Assembly (NCBI GenBank): GCA_003176075.1
Contig: PSRN01000028.1
Location: forward strand, 1-41,260
Length of the DNA: 41,260 bases
Reading direction: 5' to 3'
Source of the DNA: Bdellovibrio sp.
GTDB taxonomy: Bacteria; Bdellovibrionota; Bdellovibrionia; Bdellovibrionales; Bdellovibrionaceae
In this document: in pieces, positions 6,868-15,594 of the stretch
Position numbering within the stretch: position 1 is the first letter of the stretch
How the letters are laid out: each line of letters begins with the position of its first letter
The notes under the pieces: generated by a model
What the model was told of the DNA's origin: nothing
Seen by the model: the letters and a program-made list of their open reading frames with translations, nothing else
Database searches by the model: none
Program-made: the position numbers and the translations under genes

Positions 6868-7785
6868 CTAAGCGGTCAACTCGCTCACCCTGTAACAACG
6901 ATGAGTCTTGGATCGGTGAAAGTCAGGCGGCACTGAAGCCTTGGAAACATCCGCAATCTTAAATCGACCCAACAAATCTTTGTCGAGGCGAAAATCCGAT
7001 TTGTTGGTGGAAAAGTAAAGATGACCACCACGATGAACCCGGCGAACACAAGCACTGATGAGGCGCGCGTGGTCCCTCTGCACGTCCAAATCCCGCTCCA
7101 TTTTTTTTGAATTTGAAAAGGTTGGCGGATCCAGGATGATCAAATCGTATTTTTCCCTGGTCGGCCCGCTCAATTCACTCACCACATCGGCACCGACAAA
7201 TCGATGGTTCCCCGGTTCCAATTTATTGAGGCGAAAGTTTTCCCGCCCCCACTCCAAATACCGCTCTGACAGATCCACGCTGGTGACCGATCCACCGCCT
7301 TGGGCGGCCGCCACCGATATCGCGCCGGTGTAGCAAAACAGGTTGAGAACTCTCTTTCCCGCCGCCTCCTTCCTGATCCAATGACGGAGCGGTCGATGGT
7401 CGAGAAAGAGTCCCGTGTCCAGGTAGTCTTGCAGATTCACCAAGAACTTCGCCGGCCCTTCCTGGATGATTTTCCAATTTTCATCTTGGCCGAGCCGCTG
7501 ATATTTTTCGGTGCGGGTTTGGATTCGCCGCTTTTTTACATGCACCGGCGCGCCTGGAAATTGTTCTTTAAGAATGAACAAAACTTCTTGGAAGTGAAGG
7601 GCGTCTCGTTCAGAGCCGGCCCGGCCCCGATCGGCGACCACAAGTTCATCTTTATAGAGGTCGACGGAACAGGGATATTCTGGAATGTCCCAATCATAAA
7701 GGCGAAACGCCTGGGTCTGTTGGCGATCCGCCCAGGGCTTGAGCCGGTGATGATTTTTTTGCAAACGGTCTGAAAACATCGACAT
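6868..7785 (-). CDS. rlmK: 23S rRNA (guanine-N7)-methyltransferase RlmK, stand-alone
   Basis: About 305 residues, colinear with the C-terminal half of E. coli RlmKL, which makes m7G2069 in 23S rRNA. The match includes the start (MFSDRLQKNHHRLKPWA), RLYDWDIPEYPCSVDLY, LVNLQDYLDTGLFLDHRPLR, SAM motif VLNLFCYTGAISVAAAQGG, and the catalytic-loop motif LDPPTFSNSKKM. In E. coli this domain is fused to RlmL; here it stands alone, as in many other bacteria. The ATG at 7785 is preferred because AAGGGG lies five bases upstream; a GTG at 7791 is also in frame. The gene is bracketed by inverted copies of the palindromic repeat. Confidence 0.88.
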   Translation of the reverse strand: MSMFSDRLQKNHHRLKPWADRQQTQAFRLYDWDIPEYPCSVDLYKDELVVADRGRAGSERDALHFQEVLFILKEQFPGAPVHVKKRRIQTRTEKYQRLGQDENWKIIQEGPAKFLVNLQDYLDTGLFLDHRPLRHWIRKEAAGKRVLNLFCYTGAISVAAAQGGGSVTSVDLSERYLEWGRENFRLNKLEPGNHRFVGADVVSELSGPTREKYDLIILDPPTFSNSKKMERDLDVQRDHARLISACVRRVHRGGHLYFSTNKSDFRLDKDLLGRFKIADVSKASVPPDFHRSKTHRCYRVSELTA

Positions 7786-7802
7786 GACCACCCCTTATGA
7801 CA

Positions 7803-7829
7803 CCCGTGGCGGCTTCGCCGCCCACGCTC
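7803..7829 (-). repeat. Palindromic repeat, copy 3 (5' of rlmK)
   Basis: An exact 27-base reverse complement of copy 1. It lies 17 bases upstream of the rlmK start and 27 bases after the stop of the secreted-protein gene at 7857, so it would be transcribed in the untranslated region between them if the two are co-transcribed. Confidence 0.9.
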
Positions 7830-7856
7830 CACGAACGGCGACGAAAAGCAATTTTT

Positions 7857-8984
7857 CTATCTCCGTAACCGCCTCCGCACCTTTTCAGCCGCAACATCTA
7901 AGACACGCCCATAGGTCTCTGCAAACTGAAGAAAAGCCTGTTGGGACAAATAAAAATCACCAGTAAGGTCCTTAAGCACCAGCAGCGTTTGAGGGCGAAA
8001 TCTCTGAATCTCCGCCATCGCACCGTTGAGCGCGAATCTCGAGTCCGGATCCTTCACTGGCTCAGTTCCTTTTCTTTCCAGACCAGAACTCTCAGCGGAC
8101 TTCTCTAAGAATTCATTCAAGATTCGATCCACGGCGTGACTGGCATCCCACTGCGCTTTGTAACCTCGCAGTGCCAACACAACGCGAACAAAACTCTCAT
8201 CCACTTCGGGCTTGCCGTCCGCTCCCAGCCGCATGTATTCGGAGAATACGGGAATTTCAAGCAACGCGCTGGGGTTGTTTGTGAGGAAATCACGAATGAG
8301 TGCAAGATCGACAAAACGTGCGGCTTGGTTAAAAAAAGCTCCCACCGCCGTTTGGAAGGAATCAATTTGACTATCCTTCAGCAGGAGAAAATAAGGTGGT
8401 CTGTCCGTCCGCCCATTCGAATCCCTCTTTGCCCATCCGGAATTCTCGCTATTGGCTGGGATTGGATCAATTCGGAAGCCAGGATCGACGATTGTTCTAA
8501 ACCCAACCTCATGAATTGTATTTGACAGATTCCTGAACTGACAATTTCGGGAAAGCACGCAGATCATCAATGTCTTTTCATCCGTGGTCGCTGACTCTAA
8601 ATAGGCTGAAGCCAGGCCGAGGATCGAATCGTTTCCTTTGGATTCAATGGCGATCTTTCGAATCAATAAAGAAATAATCGAAGCCCTTTCGGGAGCCGTT
8701 CCCGCCTCGACCATAAGCCGCTGCAGATCCTTATAAGGTCCAATATTGAATGGACTGCTTGCGGATGAAACGAGCTGCGGAAGCAGTGTCTTTTCGAGGA
8801 TTTGCTCAGCGTCGCGGCGATCCTTTGTTTTCGATGGACTTCCGTCCCCGGTCCCGTACACACGGATACAACTTGGCGGCCAGGGTAACTTGATCACTGA
8901 CGACGCGACAACGGGCACCCCAATGATTGAAGGACAGAACGCAACAAGAGTCGCACAGAAGATCCCATTTCTTTTCCGTATCAA
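7857..8984 (-). CDS. Hypothetical secreted protein
   Basis: About 375 residues, no recognised family. I place the start at a TTG (8984) because AAGGAAAGAGG ends five bases upstream and the resulting N-terminus is a clean signal peptide: IRKRNG then IFCATLVAFCPSIIGVPVVA. A longer start at ATG 9017 has no Shine-Dalgarno and adds eleven residues. The mature region is mostly helical with alternating charged and hydrophobic residues and few cysteines, suggesting a repeat-like alpha-helical fold in the cell envelope. It runs on the same strand as rlmK, 71 bases upstream of it, and is divergent from the TolC operon. Confidence 0.7.
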   Translation of the reverse strand: MIRKRNGIFCATLVAFCPSIIGVPVVASSVIKLPWPPSCIRVYGTGDGSPSKTKDRRDAEQILEKTLLPQLVSSASSPFNIGPYKDLQRLMVEAGTAPERASIISLLIRKIAIESKGNDSILGLASAYLESATTDEKTLMICVLSRNCQFRNLSNTIHEVGFRTIVDPGFRIDPIPANSENSGWAKRDSNGRTDRPPYFLLLKDSQIDSFQTAVGAFFNQAARFVDLALIRDFLTNNPSALLEIPVFSEYMRLGADGKPEVDESFVRVVLALRGYKAQWDASHAVDRILNEFLEKSAESSGLERKGTEPVKDPDSRFALNGAMAEIQRFRPQTLLVLKDLTGDFYLSQQAFLQFAETYGRVLDVAAEKVRRRLRR

Positions 8985-9130
8985 TTTGACCTCTTTCCTT
9001 ACCGCAAAGTTCCACATTTAAAAGAGTTTCGCGACTTTAGCACGGCGAGAGCAGCAAACTCAATATGCTAACCAGAAGAAAGTGCTTGCAAAATCATCCC
9101 GCTGAATATGACAACCACTAACGAAGACCG

Positions 9131-10447
9131 ATGGCATGGATTTTAATACTGATGACATATAGTCTGGGTCGTCTGGGCGCGACAGACACTGATCAGCTCA
9201 GTGCTCAACGCAACACGGGCCAGATCAGCCTGAACGAGTCTCTTCACCGCAGTCTTGATCATTCACCAGCCCTCTCCACTCTGAAGATCAATCACCAGAA
9301 TGCCTTGCTCAAGGAAAAGAATGCCTGGCGGGTCTTTGCCCCGACGGTTGATGTGCAGGCTCTCCACCAATACAGTCAGACGGGAGGAACGGACCCTTTG
9401 CTGGCCAGCGGGTCGGTGCCGCCTTGGTATGCGCAACTCGGCCTTTCAGTGACGGAGAATCTTTATGACAATGGCGAGAGTTTACGGCAGGCCCAAATGG
9501 CTTCCCTCTCAGTGCGGATCGAGGAACTCAATCTGCGCAGGGGGCGGGGCAAGCTGATCACCGATGTGGCGAAGGCGTTTTACGAATATTCCTCGGCTGC
9601 TGAAGACCTGCAGACCCAGCAAAAACAACTTGCAGCCCTCAAGGTTCAATTTAACAGTATTGAGCGTCGATATATGCAAGGACTGCGAAGCAACCGCGAT
9701 TACATGCAAATCAAAGCTCAGGTCAAAAGTTCTGAAATCTCGCGAATCAATAGCGAGAGTCATTTGCAGGAGATTCGAAGTCAGTTGCTGAATCTGTCGG
9801 GCGAACCGAATTCCGTGGAGTTTGAAGCTTTGAAATCCAAAGAAAATGAAGAACTGCCGGTTATTCCTGAATTTCATGCGGAAGACAGCGTGGATTATCA
9901 GCTTGCGGATTTGCAGGACCGCCTGGCCGAAATGAAAACGCAGACCGCTCGGCGCAATCGGTGGCCCCGCCTGAGCATCAAAGGGAGTTACAGTTACAAC
10001 CTCCCGCAATATTTGGGACCCGCGGCGCCGGGCAATGATCCCTTCTGGAATCTTCAGGCCCAGATCATCCTCGATTATCGGTTGTGGGATTGGGGAATTC
10101 AAGCGCGTGAAGTTGAACTGGCGGATAACCAGGTGCGAGTGGATCAAAATAGCCAGTCGCAGTCGCGCCTGGATACCCTAAAGAACGTGCGAAACTTGAA
10201 AGAAAATATCCAGGCCCTGCAAGAGAGCTTTCGCTTGAGTTTGGTCATCGCGGAAACGCAGGCCTCGGCCTTTGCCAGCATGGCCCGAAGCTATCGGGAA
10301 GGCAAAGTCACTTATTTGGAAATGATGACGGCGCTCAAAGACAATTTTTCCTCCCAACAGCAGCTGACGTCTCTGCGATTCAATCTACTCAAGGCCCAGG
10401 CCGACGCGCTTTACTTTAAAGGAGCCGCTGATGAACTTCTTCGCTAA
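9131..10447 (+). CDS. TolC-family outer membrane efflux protein
   Basis: A 438-residue protein that should form the outer-membrane channel of a tripartite exporter. It has an exported N-terminus, then the two internally similar halves of the family: SLNESLHRSLDHSPALSTLK in the first and long coiled-coil helices (AAEDLQTQQKQLAALKVQFN; RNLKENIQALQESFRLSLVI) in each. A conserved YREGKVTYLEMMTA near the end matches the usual FxxGxxxxLxxL pattern. Length fits the family. Its end overlaps the start of the adaptor gene by 17 bases, so it is the first gene of a three-gene operon. The start is weakly supported (no strong Shine-Dalgarno). Confidence 0.87.
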   Translation: MAWILILMTYSLGRLGATDTDQLSAQRNTGQISLNESLHRSLDHSPALSTLKINHQNALLKEKNAWRVFAPTVDVQALHQYSQTGGTDPLLASGSVPPWYAQLGLSVTENLYDNGESLRQAQMASLSVRIEELNLRRGRGKLITDVAKAFYEYSSAAEDLQTQQKQLAALKVQFNSIERRYMQGLRSNRDYMQIKAQVKSSEISRINSESHLQEIRSQLLNLSGEPNSVEFEALKSKENEELPVIPEFHAEDSVDYQLADLQDRLAEMKTQTARRNRWPRLSIKGSYSYNLPQYLGPAAPGNDPFWNLQAQIILDYRLWDWGIQAREVELADNQVRVDQNSQSQSRLDTLKNVRNLKENIQALQESFRLSLVIAETQASAFASMARSYREGKVTYLEMMTALKDNFSSQQQLTSLRFNLLKAQADALYFKGAADELLR

Positions 10448-11357
10448 GCCGGGTTTGATTCGTTCGATCGGTTCTTTCGTGATCGGGGCGCTTTTGGTGG
10501 TGAGCCTCTTGGTTGGCGCGTTTTTCGTTGTTGCGAAACGCGCGACTTGGTGGAGCTCCTCGGGCGTCGCGCCACATTCCGGAGGTTCATTGACGGCGTC
10601 CGTAAAACGTGGGGATCTCTTTCAGCGGGTGCCGATCGCCGGATTCGTGGCCCCCCGCAAGCGTCTCGACGTGAAGGCTCCCTATTCGGGTTATGTGCAG
10701 CGACTCTACGTCAAAGTCGGCGGCTCCGTTCGGACCGGAGATCCGCTCGTGATGTTCAGTCCCAGCCTTGGGCAGGGGGAAACGAATTTTCCTGTCCGCG
10801 CCTCATTTCCTGGCGTGGTCACGCAAGTCTTAAAAACGGAAGGCGAGTATATTCAGGAAACCGGAGAACAAAACCTGGTTTTGCGGGTCGATGATCTGTC
10901 CCAGTTGTTTATTCAAGCGGCCATTGCCGAACTTGACGTGGCCAAAGTAAAGAACGGCCAAAATGCGAAAATTCGCATATCGTCTTTGGGTGACGAGCAA
11001 TTTGAAGCCGAAGTGGAGGAAGTTTCACTTTCCGCCAAAGACAAGGAGAAATGGGGATCGACGAGCGCCGAGTTTCAGTTGAAAGTGAGGATCAAAAACA
11101 AGGATGCGCGATTGCGACCGGGAATGTCGGCCGTGGTCGACATCGAGACCAATGAGGCCCGAAATGTGTTGGTTCTTCCCTTGGAATACATTCAACGATC
11201 GACTGACGGGACCTTTGTGACATTGGTTTCAGGTGAAAAGCGTCCCGTGAAATTGGGCCTGCAAACAGATGAAGCGGTGGAGATTCAATCAGGTCTGGTG
11301 GAACGGGATGAGGTTCGCATTGTTGATTTCTTGAATCTGCCAAAGGTCGACGAATAA
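10431..11357 (+). CDS. Periplasmic adaptor (membrane fusion) protein, MacA/HlyD type
   Basis: A 308-residue membrane fusion protein linking the inner-membrane MacB-like transporter to the TolC-like channel. An N-terminal anchor (SIGSFVIGALLVVSLLVGAF) is followed by the first half of a lipoyl-like domain (VKAPYSGYVQRLYVKVGGSV) and the second half (NFPVRASFPGVVTQVLKT), separated by a very short hairpin. The long coiled coil of E. coli MacA is lacking. The beta-barrel domain follows (DLSQLFIQAAIAELDVAKVK; LRPGMSAVVDIE). Its start overlaps the preceding gene, and its stop shares bases with the next start (TAATG). Confidence 0.87.
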   Translation: MNFFAKPGLIRSIGSFVIGALLVVSLLVGAFFVVAKRATWWSSSGVAPHSGGSLTASVKRGDLFQRVPIAGFVAPRKRLDVKAPYSGYVQRLYVKVGGSVRTGDPLVMFSPSLGQGETNFPVRASFPGVVTQVLKTEGEYIQETGEQNLVLRVDDLSQLFIQAAIAELDVAKVKNGQNAKIRISSLGDEQFEAEVEEVSLSAKDKEKWGSTSAEFQLKVRIKNKDARLRPGMSAVVDIETNEARNVLVLPLEYIQRSTDGTFVTLVSGEKRPVKLGLQTDEAVEIQSGLVERDEVRIVDFLNLPKVDE

Positions 11358-13393
11358 TGTCTTTGATCGAGGCCAGGGACATCTCAATGAACTACCGGTT
11401 GGAGGGTGGTCGGGTGGTGCCGGTTCTTCGTCACGTCAGCTTCTCGGTTGAACGCGGCGAGATGGTCGCCATCTTAGGACCTTCGGGTTCTGGCAAATCC
11501 ACCTTGTTGTCAATTATCGGATGTTACCTGCGTCCCAGTTCTGGCAGTTATCGCTGGCAAGAAATGGAAGTGACGGAGGCTTCGGATAGCCGTTTGGCGC
11601 GTTTGCGTTCGTCAGAAATCGGTTTTGTCTTTCAGCAATTTCATCTTTTGCCGCGAGCGAATCTGATTGAGAATCTCACCCTTGGTTCGGCTTACCAACA
11701 CGCTTTCGCCAATGGAGGAGCCGAAGAAAAGGCCGCAGAACTCCTGGCTCGAGTCGGCTTGGCGAGCCATCAAAGCCACTTTCCCAATCAGCTTTCGGGC
11801 GGCCAACAGCAACGGGCGGCCATTGCGCGGGCTTTGATGACCAATCCGGCTCTCATTTTGGCCGACGAGCCAACCGGTAATCTCGACTCAAAAAGCGCCG
11901 AGCAAATCATGGGTCTTTTTGAGGAAGTTCATCAAGAGGGCCGTAGCTTGATCTTAATCACTCACAACCAAGAGATTGCAGCGCGCTGCGAGCGGGTCAT
12001 GAGCATCCGTGACGGAGTCCTGCATGAGGAAGGCGCTTTTCCGCGTTCACCTCCGCGCAAGACCCCAACCAGGCCTTTAGCGTCAGTCCAGGTCACTCCC
12101 AATCGGCCTCGCCGGCGGTCCATGGAATGGAGCGTGGGCGGCGAAGCCGCCACGGGAGTTCAAGTGGCATGGCGAAATCTTCAGCGCTATCGATCACGCT
12201 CCTGGTTGACAATGATGGGAGTGATCATTGGCATTGCAGCGGTCCTGTCGACCATCACGCTGGGCTCCTACACGCGAAAGAAAATCATCGAAAGCTACGA
12301 GAGCCTGGGTGTCAATAAGCTGATGGTCAGGGTTTATCCCCGCTGGTATTTCGGGGCGCGGGACAAGAGCCCGGTGACTTTTGAACAGTTGCAAGACAGA
12401 ACGGACCTGACCCCTCTGCGAAAACTTTTTCCGGAAATCCGACTTCTGTCACCGGTTCTGCAAGTTTTCACCGAGTCCATCGAGTTCGGCGGGCGCGCTT
12501 ACAAAGAGGCGAGGATTCTTGGCGTTAACGACGAGTATTTTCAGATCACCCGCCGGCGGCTTCTTTATGGGCGGGGGCTCAATCGTTTTCATGTCGATCA
12601 CAAAAGGCGAGTTTGCGTGTTGGGTTATGAGGTGGCTCGCCAGCTCTTTTCACGCCAGGATCCGCTGGGTCGTATCGTTTCGATCAACGGCAACTCAGTT
12701 CAGTACACCTGTCAGGTGCTAGGTGTCTTGGCCGAGCAGAAGAGCAACAGCGAATGGTTCAATCCCAATCGGCAGATCTTGATGCCGGTTTCCCTCGTCC
12801 AAATGATCGCGCAGCATTTTGAATCACAAGTCCATGAGGTCAATGTGCAAGTTCGTCCCGGCGCTTCGTTGACGGATCTCACCACCAAGATCAAGCAATT
12901 TTTCCATCTTCGCTATGGCCGCTCGGCGGTGGTCAGGGTTGATTCAGACGATTTATTGGTGGAGCAACTGAAGAAGTTTTTGAATCTTTTCACCCTTCTT
13001 TTGACCAGCGTCGCTGTCATTTCACTCATCGTTGGAGGTATTGGAATTGCCAACATGATGTTTATTTCAGTCAACGAGAGGTTGCGCGAAATTGGTTTAC
13101 GGAAAGCCTTGGGGGCGAGAGACTCTGATATTCGCCGCCAGTTCTTTCTGGAAGCCATGCTTTTAAGCGGGGCTGCCGGGATGTTGGGGCTGGTGCTTGG
13201 CGTCGCCGGGTACCATCTGCTCTTGTTCCTGGCTGGAAAGGTCTTCACGCAAGTTCATTTCGAGTGGGTGTTCAACGTGTCAGCGATTGTGATTTCAGTC
13301 GCTTCAATCATCGCCGTGGGGATTCTGAGCGGTCTTTTTCCCGCGTTGCGGGCGGAGAGGCTGCAAATCACTGAAGCTCTCCGGAGTGAATAA
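11357..13393 (+). CDS. MacB-like ABC transporter, ATPase fused to permease
   Basis: A 678-residue fusion. The ATPase half carries Walker [10 protein letters not shown] (41-49), signature LSGGQQQ (146-152) and Walker B LILADEP (about 167). After a linker comes a MacB/FtsX-type permease: a first helix near [19 protein letters not shown], a large periplasmic domain, then three helices ([20 protein letters not shown] onward) with the conserved [16 protein letters not shown]-like motif seen here as [16 protein letters not shown]. MacB-type mechanotransmission pumps pass substrates from periplasm to a TolC channel; candidates are peptides, glycolipids or antibiotics. The linker (residues 258-267) contains copy 4 of the palindromic repeat. 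The ABC-permease fusion itself is normal for MacB; the repeat is not. Confidence 0.9.
   Translation: MSLIEARDISMNYRLEGGRVVPVLRHVSFSVERGEMVAILGPSGSGKSTLLSIIGCYLRPSSGSYRWQEMEVTEASDSRLARLRSSEIGFVFQQFHLLPRANLIENLTLGSAYQHAFANGGAEEKAAELLARVGLASHQSHFPNQLSGGQQQRAAIARALMTNPALILADEPTGNLDSKSAEQIMGLFEEVHQEGRSLILITHNQEIAARCERVMSIRDGVLHEEGAFPRSPPRKTPTRPLASVQVTPNRPRRRSMEWSVGGEAATGVQVAWRNLQRYRSRSWLTMMGVIIGIAAVLSTITLGSYTRKKIIESYESLGVNKLMVRVYPRWYFGARDKSPVTFEQLQDRTDLTPLRKLFPEIRLLSPVLQVFTESIEFGGRAYKEARILGVNDEYFQITRRRLLYGRGLNRFHVDHKRRVCVLGYEVARQLFSRQDPLGRIVSINGNSVQYTCQVLGVLAEQKSNSEWFNPNRQILMPVSLVQMIAQHFESQVHEVNVQVRPGASLTDLTTKIKQFFHLRYGRSAVVRVDSDDLLVEQLKKFLNLFTLLLTSVAVISLIVGGIGIANMMFISVNERLREIGLRKALGARDSDIRRQFFLEAMLLSGAAGMLGLVLGVAGYHLLLFLAGKVFTQVHFEWVFNVSAIVISVASIIAVGILSGLFPALRAERLQITEALRSE
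12130..12156 (+). repeat. Palindromic repeat, copy 4 (in the MacB-like linker)
   Basis: Identical in its 27 bases to copy 1 but read in a different phase, giving SVGGEAATG rather than ERGRRSRHG. It lies exactly at the junction between the ATPase and permease domains, where extra residues should be tolerated. Confidence 0.9.
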
Positions 13394-13504
13394 GAATAAG
13401 AGAAGGCACATAAGTGTGTTATTTAGAATGAATATCAACAACCACCAAACTGAGAAATATGGTAATCTTGCTGGCAAACAGTCAATCAAGCGATTGGAGA
13501 AAAA

Positions 13505-14116
13505 GTGATTGAAACCATAAGCATTCTGAGTGCGCTGCTGCTCGGAATCTCCGCGCCAGCCAATTCCCCTCAAATTGCCAAGAAGGAAGCGACCAAGCAG
13601 GATGCGGCGAAAGTTGAAACGGCGACGTTTGCGGCCGGCTGCTTTTGGGGCACCGAAGAGTTTTTCAGGAAAGTTCCAGGAGTTATCGAGACCCGCGTTG
13701 GATTCACGGGCGGAACCACGCCAAAGCCAAAATACGACGAGACTCACGACGGGCATACGGGGCACGCTGAAAGTGTTGAGATCAAGTTTGATCCGGCGGT
13801 CGTCAGCTATGACCAACTTCTCGATCTGTTTTTTAAAATGCATGATCCAACGACTCTCAACCGCCAAGGAAATGACCAAGGAACGCAGTACCGATCGGCC
13901 ATATTTTACCACGGCGACCGGCAGAAGAAGCAGGCCCTAAAATTTAAAGAAAAGGTTGAAAAATCAAAAGCCTGGAAGGCGCCATTAACCACAGAAATTG
14001 CGGAAGCAAAAACTTTCTGGCCGGCGGAGGAAGAACATCAAAAGTATTTGGTGAAGCATCCTGGCGGTTACGACAATCACTTCTTGCGCAATATCTCATT
14101 TGACCACTCGCCTTAA
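13505..14116 (+). CDS. msrA: Exported peptide-methionine (S)-S-oxide reductase, one-Cys type
   Basis: A 203-residue MsrA, which reduces methionine-S-sulfoxide in proteins. The catalytic motif AAGCFWGTEEFF holds Cys46, and TTPKPKYDETHDGHTGHAES and GNDQGTQYRSAIF are also conserved. No other cysteine is present, so the resolving cysteines seen in most MsrA are missing and an outside reductant or glutathione-like partner is needed. Residues 1-20 look like a signal peptide (ISILSALLLGISAPA), placing the enzyme in the periplasm. Start is GTG with GGAG five bases upstream. It is the first gene after the MacB-like operon, separated by 111 bases with no convincing terminator. Confidence 0.92.
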   Translation: MIETISILSALLLGISAPANSPQIAKKEATKQDAAKVETATFAAGCFWGTEEFFRKVPGVIETRVGFTGGTTPKPKYDETHDGHTGHAESVEIKFDPAVVSYDQLLDLFFKMHDPTTLNRQGNDQGTQYRSAIFYHGDRQKKQALKFKEKVEKSKAWKAPLTTEIAEAKTFWPAEEEHQKYLVKHPGGYDNHFLRNISFDHSP

Positions 14117-14270
14117 CATTTGGATTTTTTCTGCAAATGACTTCCAGATTACCGTGAAGGTCAATCTGATGAGCATAACAGATAGGGAGGAGCTGGCGCA
14201 GACCAATGAAAGTTGAGAAAAGCGGGAATTAAAGGTTGTGCAACTTACTTTGCTATCTGGCCTCTATGAT

Positions 14271-14627
14271 CTAGCCAGTCTTATCGGAGAGTTTCTTTTC
14301 TAATCTTTCCACGCGAGCCTCTAAAGGATTTGGAGTCGTCGCCGAATATTCTATCAATTTGCCAATGATATATTGATGAACCAGGCTTGCGAGTAAGGTT
14401 TGATAACCGAGAGCTTTGGTGCTCGCAATATCTTTAAACTTCTCAAGATCCTCCCCGCTGATTCGGAAAGTAACTGTCTGCTCTTTTCTGGCCTTCATGA
14501 CTGCATTCCTAGCTTTAACCTTCTCAATATCCTCATGGCTTGCCGAAACCCAGTCATCAAGTTTAAGGTTTCTTTCGTTGAGCTTTTCTATATTTTGAAT
14601 TCCCTTTTTGCTTTTCTTGACGGCCAC
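14271..14627 (-). CDS. CopG/BrnA-like antitoxin candidate
   Basis: A 118-residue, strongly charged protein. Its second half has the ribbon-helix-helix look of CopG-family antitoxins: a strand EQTVTFRISGEDLEKFK, then the helix pair with the hallmark GYQTLLASLVHQYIIGKL. Such proteins bind DNA as dimers and neutralise a partner toxin. The C-terminal 25 residues (ARVERLEKKL) may form a short coiled coil. It starts 40 bases inside the upstream gene, so the two are surely co-translated. A palindrome at the start of the upstream gene is the likely operator. Confidence 0.7.
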   Translation of the reverse strand: MAVKKSKKGIQNIEKLNERNLKLDDWVSASHEDIEKVKARNAVMKARKEQTVTFRISGEDLEKFKDIASTKALGYQTLLASLVHQYIIGKLIEYSATTPNPLEARVERLEKKLSDKTG

Positions 14628-14854
14628 GTCGTCACCAGCCTTTCTCCCTCGGTCACCACGACCCAGGCATAATTGTTGAACTTGTAGACTTCGAGCTTTT
14701 GATTCGGATTGCCCTTGTGATTTAGAATCGTCACCAGTTCTCCGCCTTGAACAACCTTTTCAGGAGAAAAGCCCTTCTTGCTTTTACTTTTTCGCTCTTT
14801 TTGAGATGGGCTTTCCGGCTCGACATCATGAATATCATACGACGATTCACTCAC
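14588..14854 (-). CDS. Small unknown protein, possible toxin partner of the CopG-like antitoxin
   Basis: An 88-residue protein I do not recognise. Its first 30 residues are Ser/Lys/Glu-rich and probably disordered; the rest seems to be a small beta-rich domain (GGELVTILNHKG, QKLEVYKFNNYAWVVVTEG, ERLVTTWPSR). It begins with GTG at 14854, inside a palindrome, with no Shine-Dalgarno, and its end overlaps the CopG-like gene. Size and gene order fit a type II toxin-antitoxin unit, but toxin activity is only an inference from context. Confidence 0.6.
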   Translation of the reverse strand: MSESSYDIHDVEPESPSQKERKSKSKKGFSPEKVVQGGELVTILNHKGNPNQKLEVYKFNNYAWVVVTEGERLVTTWPSRKAKREFKI

Positions 14855-14869
14855 AATGTAAATACATTG
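14854..14869. promoter_or_regulatory. Palindrome over the start of the CopG-like pair
   Basis: CAATGTA at 14854-14860 and TACATTG at 14863-14869 form a perfect inverted repeat with an AA gap. It covers the first base of the GTG start codon. A ribbon-helix-helix dimer binding here would block transcription or, if bound as RNA hairpin, initiation. The function is inferred. Confidence 0.55.
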
Positions 14870-14930
14870 AGGAGCGAACTTTCAGATGAGATTTCAGGCA
14901 CTTGGGGTCACGGCGGGGCAAAGTCATTCT

Positions 14931-15593
14931 TTACGAATTGGCGAGTTTGCCATCGGCGAGACGGATCTGCCGATCCGCGAGATTCGCAAAATCCGGATCG
15001 TGGGTCACCATCACGACAGTGGTCTTCTGATGAACATTGATCTCTTTGATGATTTTCATAACCAAATCCCCATTCAGAGTGTCCAACGACCCGGTGGGTT
15101 CGTCAGCAAAGAGATATTTCGGCTCCATGACAAGGGCCCTGGCGATGGCCACCCGCTGTTGCTCCCCGCCCGAAAGCTGGCGCGGCAGACGGTTCATTTT
15201 TTCTTTAAGGCCCACCTTCTCCAGCAAACTCTCAGCGTATGCTGTTTTCGCATCACGTGAATTGAACTTCAAAGTGGGCATCAGGACGTTGTCCAAAGTG
15301 GTGAGCTCGGCGATCAGATAATGAAACTGAAATACAAACCCCATGTGTTGATTGCGAAATCGATAGAGCTCCTCGTCCGGGATCGACCGGAGGTCCTGAC
15401 CGTCAATTTTAATGACACCTTCGCTGGGTTCATCAAGGCTGCTCAGGATATACATCAAGGTGCTCTTTCCTGAACCCGAACGACCCGTCAGCGCGACAAA
15501 TTCCCCGTCTCGAATTTCAGCATCAATACCAGTAAGAACCCGCAGCGGCGGATCGCCAAAAACTTTTCCAATCCCTTGCGCGACGACCCCCAC
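14931..15593 (-). CDS. ABC transporter ATPase, LolD/MacB-type
   Basis: About 220 residues with all ABC ATPase motifs: Walker [13 protein letters not shown]-loop [12 protein letters not shown], signature [15 protein letters not shown], Walker [13 protein letters not shown] and the H-loop VMVTHDPD. It belongs to the LolD/FtsE/MacB ATPase group, which powers exporters with FtsX-type permeases. The start is placed at GTG 15593, because GGGAGG lies just upstream; a TTG at 15620 would extend into the permease gene. It is the last gene of a three-gene operon (adaptor, permease, ATPase), starting one base after the permease stop. Confidence 0.9.
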   Translation of the reverse strand: MGVVAQGIGKVFGDPPLRVLTGIDAEIRDGEFVALTGRSGSGKSTLMYILSSLDEPSEGVIKIDGQDLRSIPDEELYRFRNQHMGFVFQFHYLIAELTTLDNVLMPTLKFNSRDAKTAYAESLLEKVGLKEKMNRLPRQLSGGEQQRVAIARALVMEPKYLFADEPTGSLDTLNGDLVMKIIKEINVHQKTTVVMVTHDPDFANLADRQIRLADGKLANS

Positions 15594-15594
15594 C

